Below are positions 41,779 through 46,996 of a stretch of DNA of 46,996 bases, in pieces. The first letter of the stretch is position 1; each line of letters starts with the position of its first letter. The notes under the pieces were generated by a model, which made no database searches, had not been told where the DNA came from, and saw nothing but the letters and a program-made list of their open reading frames with translations. The position numbers and the translations under genes are program-made. Source of the DNA: Verrucomicrobiales bacterium (GTDB lineage: Bacteria > Verrucomicrobiota > Verrucomicrobiia > Limisphaerales > CANJXF01); the NCBI GenBank assembly GCA_947478865.1, contig CANJXF010000032.1, forward strand, positions 1 through 46,996, given 5' to 3'.

Positions 41779-43173
41779 CTAAGCGTTGACGTTCAACTCA
41801 TATTCGTGCGTCTTGTTGAGTCCCGGGCGTGGCACGGGATATTTTCCATCCTTATCCGAGCGCAAGAACGCAGGGCTGTTCATCGTCAATTTGTCCACGC
41901 CCGGAGCGAATTCGTGGTCGCAATTGAGCATTTCGTCCCACGTGATTTCTTGGCCGGTATGGGCAGCCATGCGTCCCATGGAAGTAGCGATGCTCGCTTC
42001 GACGCCGCGCTTGGCTTCGTTGTGCGGTTTATCTTTTCGGATGGCGTCAATGAGTGCGTTCCATTCGTTTTGGTACGGATCACGTTCGTCCGGGGCGACT
42101 TCGGAAGTCCAAATCGCGTTGCCACGATTGGCCTTCATTCCCGTGTGCAGGCTGGAAGGCAATCCGCAATCGCCATCATGCGCGAGGATGGCATTTCCTT
42201 TTGTGCCCTGGGCGTAACTGGAGTAAATCGGGAGCGCGCCAACCATGCAGCGGCCGTCCATGATGAATTTGCTTCCATCTTCGAACGTGTATTCAACCGA
42301 ATAGCTATCGAAGTTCTGATCGACATAATCTCCGCGATAATGGCGTCCGCCGATGGCGTGAGCCTTGACCGGCCATGCGTTTTTCATCCAGCAGCAATGG
42401 TCGATGTGGTGGATATAGAAGTCGTTGAAGCAACCGCCGCTCGCCCAGAGGAAGCTGTGGAAGCGTTGGATCTGCCAGAGCAATTCGCTCGGCTGGCCTG
42501 GCCATTTTTCCGAAAACGCGGAACCCAGCGGTCCAGCCATGCGGTAGCCGCGCATGAGGGTGATGTCGCCGATGGCGCCGTCCTGAATTCGTTGATGCAC
42601 CTGCTGGAGGGCCCGGCTGTGGCGCGACATGAGCCCGACGCCAACTTTCAGATTCTTTTTCACGGACTCTTCGGCCAGAGTCAACATTCTCCTTGAGGAC
42701 GGGCCGTCTGCCGTCAGCGGCTTTTCCATGAAAACGTTTAATTTCTTCTCGATCGCATAGGTGAAATGCACCCAGCGGAACGCCAGGGGAGTCGTGAAAA
42801 TGACGACATCGCCGGGCTTCAGGCAATCCATCGCTTTTTTATAACCATCGAAGCCGATGAATCTGCGATCTTCCGGCACATCCATGCGTTCGGCATGATT
42901 TTTCTGGAGCGAGCCGTAACTCGTATTGAGTCGGCTCTCGAAAACGTCCGCCATGGCGACCAATTTAATCGGGCCGTTTTTGACCGATAACGCGTTGCTG
43001 GCTGCCCCGGTGCCGCGGCCGCCGCATCCAATGAGCGCTACTTGAATCGTGTTGTTTTCCGCCGCATGCACGTGCGGAATTGCAACCCCGGCGAGGGCCG
43101 AAACGGCCGCCAGTTTACTGGTGTTAATTAAGAATTTTCGTCGTGATGAAAGATTTTCAATCGATTGGTTCAT
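41779..43173 (-). CDS. Tat-exported Gfo/Idh/MocA-family oxidoreductase
   Basis: The 464-residue protein starts with a twin-arginine leader (SSRRKFLINTSKLAAVSALAG). The NAD(P)-binding domain begins IQVALIGCGGRGTGAASN and includes the conserved EKP motif in NVFMEKPLTADGP. The C-terminal domain is the usual open-faced beta sheet with HHIDHCCWMKNAWPVKAHAIGG. Such exported dehydrogenase-like proteins are common in PVC bacteria and Bacteroidetes and are thought to oxidise sugars or polyols; cofactor export with the folded protein is consistent with the Tat signal. The gene stands alone, with a strong terminator after it and a 309-bp divergent region before the ThuA gene. Confidence 0.95.
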   Translation of the reverse strand: MNQSIENLSSRRKFLINTSKLAAVSALAGVAIPHVHAAENNTIQVALIGCGGRGTGAASNALSVKNGPIKLVAMADVFESRLNTSYGSLQKNHAERMDVPEDRRFIGFDGYKKAMDCLKPGDVVIFTTPLAFRWVHFTYAIEKKLNVFMEKPLTADGPSSRRMLTLAEESVKKNLKVGVGLMSRHSRALQQVHQRIQDGAIGDITLMRGYRMAGPLGSAFSEKWPGQPSELLWQIQRFHSFLWASGGCFNDFYIHHIDHCCWMKNAWPVKAHAIGGRHYRGDYVDQNFDSYSVEYTFEDGSKFIMDGRCMVGALPIYSSYAQGTKGNAILAHDGDCGLPSSLHTGMKANRGNAIWTSEVAPDERDPYQNEWNALIDAIRKDKPHNEAKRGVEASIATSMGRMAAHTGQEITWDEMLNCDHEFAPGVDKLTMNSPAFLRSDKDGKYPVPRPGLNKTHEYELNVNA

Positions 43174-43482
43174 AACGATAGTTCCCGACGTTTTTGCCAG
43201 AATGTCAATTCAAGAAATCTGAAAAAAAGAGAAAATTGCCTTGGTCGATTGTTATTGGGGGAAGTGTTGATTCACGCCGGTTTTCTATTTTAAGTCGATT
43301 GCGTGTGCGTTTTTCGAATTCGAAGGAAGCAATGATCGCCGCCAAATCCGTCCTCGCGCCAATGCGGAAATCCTTCGTGGTGGGCCTTTCGCGTCTAATT
43401 AATATTATCTGGCAGGGTCTTGGGGTAAATGGAGCGATTCTCGGTATCGACAGCGGCGCAAAACGATTTTACTATCTGGCTA
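43174..43482. other. 309-bp divergent promoter region between Gfo/Idh and ThuA genes
   Basis: No gene is supported here. The region separates two divergently transcribed genes for exported sugar-related proteins. It has AT-rich stretches (for example near 43398-43410) that could be promoter elements, but no clear -35/-10 pair or operator-like repeat was found. A GGGAAC-type sequence precedes the Gfo/Idh ATG. An in-frame extension of the ThuA frame back to 43429 has no signal-peptide sense. Confidence 0.4.
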
Positions 43483-44346
43483 ATGCAACGAAAAATTCTC
43501 AGTCTCCTTTGCGCCGCAACTGTGTTGTGCTTGAGCGCTGCCACCCTCTCCGCCGCCAATCCGCCGCACCTCGTTTTTGTCACCGGCGATCATGAATACG
43601 GCTCGGAACGAACCATGCCGGCGCTCGCCAAAGAGCTGGAAAAAAAATTCGGAATGCGCACGACCGTTCTCCTGGCCACTGATGAAAAAGGCAAACACGA
43701 CGAGAACTACGAAAAGAATATTCCGGGCATGGAAGCCTTGGAGAAGGCTGACCTGGCAATCTTCTATTTGCGCTGGCGCCTCTTGCCCAAGGACCAGCTC
43801 GCCCTCATCCAGAAATATTTGGATTCCGGCAAACCGGTCCTCGGATTCCGCACCACCTCGCACTCGTTTCATTACGCGAAAGGGGACGAATCGGAACGCT
43901 GGAATGCATTCGGCGAATTTGCCTTTGGGACACCTCCCGGCTGGGGCGCTTCCGGCCACACCCATTACGGCCACAAATCCAGCACAGACGTTTCCATCAT
44001 TGCCGCCGCGGCGAAAAATCCGATCCTCAACGGCGTTGATCCAAACTTCCACGTGCGCTCCTGGCTCTACCACGTCGTGCCAAAGTATCCGCCGAGCGGC
44101 GCGACCCAACTGCTGATCGGTAAATCAATCAATCCCGAACATCCGGCAGTTGAAAACCCGGTCGCCTGGACCTATCACACCGAAAAAGGTGGACGCTCCT
44201 TCTACACCTCGATGGGTCACCCCGAAGATTTTCAGGTCGAATCGTTCCAACGCCTGGTCGTCAATGCGATTCACTGGACGCTGGGCAAGCCGGTTCCCAA
44301 AAAATGGCCCGGCAAACTCGATATCAACGTAACTTACGAGAAGTAG
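43483..44346 (+). CDS. exported ThuA-domain protein
   Basis: The 287-residue product has a clear signal peptide (MQRKILSLLCAATVLCLSAATLSAAN) and one ThuA domain: PHLVFVTGDHEYGSERTMPALA, KADLAIFYLRWRLLPKDQL, GKPVLGFRTTSHSF, then ENPVAWTYHTEKGGRSFYTSMGHPEDF near the end. ThuA folds resemble class I amidotransferase-like Rossmann domains but lack an obvious nucleophile Cys. Family members are tied to trehalose and related sugar use, yet the reaction is poorly known. The divergent Gfo/Idh neighbour is a frequent ThuA partner. It is followed by a small membrane protein 31 bp later. Confidence 0.9.
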   Translation: MQRKILSLLCAATVLCLSAATLSAANPPHLVFVTGDHEYGSERTMPALAKELEKKFGMRTTVLLATDEKGKHDENYEKNIPGMEALEKADLAIFYLRWRLLPKDQLALIQKYLDSGKPVLGFRTTSHSFHYAKGDESERWNAFGEFAFGTPPGWGASGHTHYGHKSSTDVSIIAAAAKNPILNGVDPNFHVRSWLYHVVPKYPPSGATQLLIGKSINPEHPAVENPVAWTYHTEKGGRSFYTSMGHPEDFQVESFQRLVVNAIHWTLGKPVPKKWPGKLDINVTYEK

Positions 44347-44377
44347 AATCACGTTCGCGCGCAGGGTAAATTCAACC

Positions 44378-44629
44378 ATGCCTATCCAATCCGCCATCTC
44401 GGTCCCGGCGAAAAGCTCCTCGGCCGCGAGAAAAATCGCCATTGCGGTGATTGGTGGAACGGTCGTGCTCTTCGGCATTGCCCTGGTGGTTCTGCCGGGT
44501 CCGGCCTTCATCGTGATCCCCGCCGGTTTGGCGATTCTCGCCACGGAATTCGCCTGGGCTGGCCGCTGGCTGGAAAAGGCGAAAGGTCATTACCGCAAAC
44601 AGCGCGACAAAGTTAGATCAAAATTTTAA
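44378..44629 (+). CDS. small PGPGW-type transmembrane protein
   Basis: This 83-residue protein has a basic N-terminal stretch followed by two hydrophobic helices, IAIAVIGGTVVLFGIALVVL and FIVIPAGLAILATEFAWA, split by the PGPA turn. A charged C-terminus, RWLEKAKGHYRKQRDKVRSK, stays in the cytoplasm. It matches the small PGPGW-type membrane family, which has no known role. Its TAA overlaps the A of the rpiB ATG by one base, so the two are translationally coupled. Confidence 0.85.
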   Translation: MPIQSAISVPAKSSSAARKIAIAVIGGTVVLFGIALVVLPGPAFIVIPAGLAILATEFAWAGRWLEKAKGHYRKQRDKVRSKF

Positions 44630-45054
44630 TGAAAATTGCCATTGGTTCCGATCACGCCGGGTTCGATTACAAGGAGACGATCAAGCAGTTCCTCCATCAG
44701 CTCGGCCACGACGTCCAGGATTTCGGCACGCACAGCCGTGAGTCGGTGGATTACCCGGTCTATATCCGACCCGTCGCCGAAGCGGTTGCCCGGGGGGACT
44801 TCGAGCGCGGCATCGTTCTCGGTGGTTCGGGAAACGGCGAAGCGATTGTGGCCAACAAGGTTCGCGGCATCCGCTGCGGCCTTTGCTGGAATGTGGAATC
44901 AGCCATACTCAACCGCCAGCACAACGACGCCAACATGCTCTCGCTCGGCCAGCGCATGATGTCGTCAGAAACCGCTTTGGAAATCGTGGAAGTCTGGCTG
45001 GTGACTCAATTTGAAGGCGGTCGTCACATCAAGCGGATTCAGCAAATCGAATAG
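44629..45054 (+). CDS. rpiB: ribose 5-phosphate isomerase B (RpiB/LacAB family)
   Basis: The 141-residue protein has the RpiB pattern MKIAIGSDHAGFDYKE, then GIVLGGSGNGEAIVANKV, RCGLCWN and RQHNDANMLSLGQRM. The usual catalytic Cys of the GxCGTG type is replaced by Ser67, and Glu71 in GNGE is in the place of the catalytic Glu of the mycobacterial RpiB type. It should interconvert ribose 5-phosphate and ribulose 5-phosphate, or a similar sugar phosphate such as allose 6-phosphate. The start overlaps the stop of the membrane-protein gene by one base. Confidence 0.9.
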   Translation: MKIAIGSDHAGFDYKETIKQFLHQLGHDVQDFGTHSRESVDYPVYIRPVAEAVARGDFERGIVLGGSGNGEAIVANKVRGIRCGLCWNVESAILNRQHNDANMLSLGQRMMSSETALEIVEVWLVTQFEGGRHIKRIQQIE

Positions 45055-45698
45055 GTTCTGCCCGGGGTGCTGTCGTCCGATTTTCCGCCCGCGCGGTGGT
45101 GGTTTTCGATAATTTCTTTGACTTTTCCCGCGCTGTTTTGTCCCCTGTGCGTGTCTCGCTGAATCCCTATTGCTATGTTGTATTGGCTAAAGAGAATTCT
45201 GACCCTCGCTCCGCCGCGGAAAAAGCGCGCCCGCCGAGAAACTGAAACAACCACCTTTCGTAAACCGCTGGCAACCTTGCCTCCGCTCCGAAACGGAAAA
45301 ATAGATCCCGCTCCATCTGGCAAGTAACAAATGCTAAAACTCAGTTGCAGGTAATCGGGGATCCACGACATCGCCACTACGATTCCCTTCAGGCTTGGCG
45401 GCCGGGGGTGGGTTGGCAGCCACAGGTTGTGCGGCTTTGCCGGAATGCCAGGGCGGCACAGCAACCCCGCCCTGCCCGTGATGGAGCCAGTGGTAGGGCA
45501 AAGCTGCCGCTTCGCCCATTTTCCCCATTTCAAAAAATCCCGAACCAGGATAGTAAGACGCCTGTCAGACACACCGAGGCGCGAGCCGACCCTGTCCGGG
45601 GCCATGGAAATCCGCCGCGGCTCATCCGGAACCTCGCCCCACCAAACGGGCCGTTGAACCAGGATTGACAGCGCAGGTGGAAGCGGGATGATGGGCCG
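45055..45698. other. 644-bp gene-poor segment with hairpin and likely repeat material
   Basis: No supported gene lies here. A minus-strand frame spans it, but its arginine- and proline-rich product shows no domain or leader. A perfect 8-bp stem, CAGGGCGG/CCGCCCTG (45449-45456 and 45467-45474), lies in the middle. The part at about 45556-45660 has the look of a dispersed genomic repeat, and it leads into a 5'-truncated RHS gene. The segment is best read as old insertion or recombination debris between rpiB and the RHS fragment. Confidence 0.5.
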
Positions 45699-46835
45699 GT
45701 GCCCCGAATGGTTCAAATGGAACGTCAACTGGCAAAACCTGCCGATCGTAAAGGAGAGTTTTATCGCAAGGAACTGACGGTTGCGAATACATCAACGTCC
45801 GTTTGGCAATCCGTGACCAATTCAGCAACGAACGAAACGTCAGTCATTGGGAATCTCTTTGTGCCGAAGACGCCGGAAGCGTTTACGTATGATGACGACG
45901 GAAATTTGACCAGTGATGGGCATTGGACAAACCGTTGGGATGCGGAGAACCGATTAATTGAAATGGAGGCGTTATCGAGTGTGCCGGATGGGGCAAAGAA
46001 AAAACTTGTATTTGGGTATGACTGGCAGGGACGGCGCATCAGCAAAACGGTGTCGAACTGGGTTTCGAGCGCTTGGGCCTTGTCGGAATCGAAACGCTTT
46101 GCCTATGACGGCTGGAATCTGATGGCGGTATTAAGCGGAACTAACTTGCTCCAATCATTCGTGTGGGGAACCGATCTCAGCGGCACAATGCAAGGAGCGG
46201 GTGGCGTGGGTGGTCTTGTGGCGTTCAATGACACAACGAATGTTCATTTTGTGGCGTATGACGGGAATGGAAATGTCACACGCTTGGTCAAAGGCTCAGA
46301 CGGGACGACGAGTGGCAATTATGAATTCGGCGCGTTTGGCGAACCGATGCGCGTGACGGGCACGGCATCAAAGATTAATCCATTTAGGTTCTCGACTAAA
46401 TACACGGATGATGAAAGTGATCTGTTGTATTATGGGTATCGGTATTACAACCAGAGTGCAGGAAGGTGGCTATCCAGAGACCCCATCGAAGAACTAGGTG
46501 GGGTGAACCTTTACCAGTTTGTTGGAAATGACCCGATGAATGCTTGGGATTACTTGGGATTATCAACACCTGAATGCATAAATCTATTGGCAGAATTAGC
46601 GCGAAAAGCTGCGTTGCTTGCGGAAGAACTGGCGAAATATAACCCGGTTGCTGACGGTAAAGGAGGATTTCCGATGAAATATGGCACGGGGCTTACCAAG
46701 CCAGGAGGCCACTTCAAGGAAATGATGGATCTAAAACGAGGGATTTATGGGGATCTCATTAATTATTACAAGAAGTGCGTCTGCAAAGATTGTGGAGATC
46801 CACCGCCCCCCCAAAAAATACGAAGACTTAGTTAA
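45699..46835 (+). CDS. 5'-truncated RHS-repeat protein with variable C-terminal tip
   Basis: The 378-residue frame has YD-repeat segments (AFTYDDDGNLTSDGHW, RWDAENRLIEM, VAYDGNGNVTRLV) and the RHS core GYRYYNQSAGRWLSRDPIEE followed by GGVNLYQFVGNDPMNAWDYLGL. After the core, residues about 287-378 form a separate tip, with a helical ECINLLAELARKAALLAEEL, then GHFKEMMDLKRGIYGDLINYYKKC and a CKDCGDPPPPQ end. In RHS proteins this tip is often a toxin. Full RHS proteins exceed 1000 residues and have a signal or PAAR region; this frame has neither and begins inside the repeat region. Homology seems to start near residue 11. The gene is likely a relic or recombination cassette. Confidence 0.8.
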   Translation: MPRMVQMERQLAKPADRKGEFYRKELTVANTSTSVWQSVTNSATNETSVIGNLFVPKTPEAFTYDDDGNLTSDGHWTNRWDAENRLIEMEALSSVPDGAKKKLVFGYDWQGRRISKTVSNWVSSAWALSESKRFAYDGWNLMAVLSGTNLLQSFVWGTDLSGTMQGAGGVGGLVAFNDTTNVHFVAYDGNGNVTRLVKGSDGTTSGNYEFGAFGEPMRVTGTASKINPFRFSTKYTDDESDLLYYGYRYYNQSAGRWLSRDPIEELGGVNLYQFVGNDPMNAWDYLGLSTPECINLLAELARKAALLAEELAKYNPVADGKGGFPMKYGTGLTKPGGHFKEMMDLKRGIYGDLINYYKKCVCKDCGDPPPPQKIRRLS

Positions 46836-46906
46836 TCAGCATATCCCGTTGAGGTTGCTTCGAATTGACGGACGGAGGATTGGGTGAACAATGAATCATT
46901 AAGCCC

Positions 46907-46996
46907 ATGACCCAAACATCTGTTAAGACCCGCCGTAAATTCGATGAAACGTTCAAACGTGAAGCCGTCCAGAACTGGCTTGCCAGCGGCAAATCC
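46907..46996 (+). CDS. IS3-type transposase OrfA, N-terminus (partial)
   Basis: From ATG 46907 the frame is open to the window edge and encodes 30 residues beginning MTQTSVKTRRKFDETFKREA. The pattern RRKFDETFKREAVQNWL is the start of the HTH_Tnp_1 (transposase_8) domain of IS3-family OrfA. The rest of OrfA and OrfB lies outside the window. The gap from the RHS stop is 71 bp and should contain the left end of the element, but its inverted repeat cannot be fixed from one side. Its position suggests that it landed where an RHS immunity gene would be expected. Confidence 0.8.
   Translation, partial: MTQTSVKTRRKFDETFKREAVQNWLASGKS

Noticed and set aside
41737-42696. Long + strand frame of 319 codons opposite the Gfo/Idh gene
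   Set aside because: It begins in the terminator hairpin and covers the conserved oxidoreductase on the other strand; no domain or export signal.
45039-45728. Minus-strand frame of 229 codons in the gap after rpiB
   Set aside because: It overlaps the end of rpiB and the start of the RHS frame, the product is low-complexity in Arg/Pro/Gly and shows no domain; it is better explained by repeat-like noncoding sequence.
1-46996. CRISPR array or SusC/SusD pair expected from a defence or Bacteroidota-like locus
   Set aside because: No run of evenly spaced direct repeats was found by eye, and no protein resembles a TonB-dependent SusC or a SusD lipoprotein.

Overview
The window looks like a Verrucomicrobiota chromosome, probably subdivision 3 (Pedosphaera/Limisphaerales-like). 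The signs are an H-X9-DG prepilin, a paired PSD1-type cytochrome c (DUF1549/DUF1553) and Tat-exported DUF1501 protein, a very large PVC-type ThuA/propeller/heme protein, many secreted glycosidases, Tat-exported Gfo/Idh and TIM-barrel proteins, and an RHS fragment. This placement rests on gene content only. No tRNA, rRNA or CRISPR array was found. Both edges are mobile: the window opens in the tail of an IS5-family transposase (1-135) and closes in the first 30 codons of an IS3-type OrfA (46907-46996).

Region 1 (181-22884, all + strand) is a secreted glycan-degradation locus. After the prepilin come an SGNH esterase with a chimeric N-terminus, a DUF5703/GH95-like hydrolase, a GH106-like rhamnosidase, a GH29 fucosidase, a GH36-like galactosidase, a Tat-exported sugar isomerase-like protein, the PSD1 cytochrome/DUF1501 pair, a two-domain esterase plus unassigned hydrolase, a second SGNH esterase and an alpha/beta hydrolase. 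No SusC/SusD, transporter or regulator gene is present. The set fits an acetylated fucose-, rhamnose- and galactose-bearing plant or algal glycan, which is an inference.

Region 2 (22980-24979) is a small redox-type cluster. A DsrE protein, a flavin-binding PNPOx-like protein and a DUF1348 protein are on the - strand, divergent from an HxlR regulator. A perfect 12-bp tandem repeat lies in front of the regulator.

Region 3 (25113-37994) holds a minus-strand set (PEP-hydrolase-like TIM barrel, cupin, 1705-residue ThuA/propeller/HEAT/heme/ThuA protein), a plus-strand fusion of an (alpha/alpha)6 glycosidase to a GH43/GH130-like propeller, a TMEM175-type channel, a sulfatase and an unrecognised exported helical protein.

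Region 4 (38031-45054) contains a tight minus-strand operon, ispF / 95-aa protein / class I amidotransferase / sigma-54 response regulator / DnaJ. Next come a strong bidirectional terminator, a Gfo/Idh oxidoreductase, a divergent ThuA protein, a PGPGW-type membrane protein and an RpiB-type isomerase. Region 5 (45055-46996) is a gene-poor segment with likely repeat material, then a 5'-truncated RHS gene with a small variable tip, interrupted downstream by the IS3-type element.
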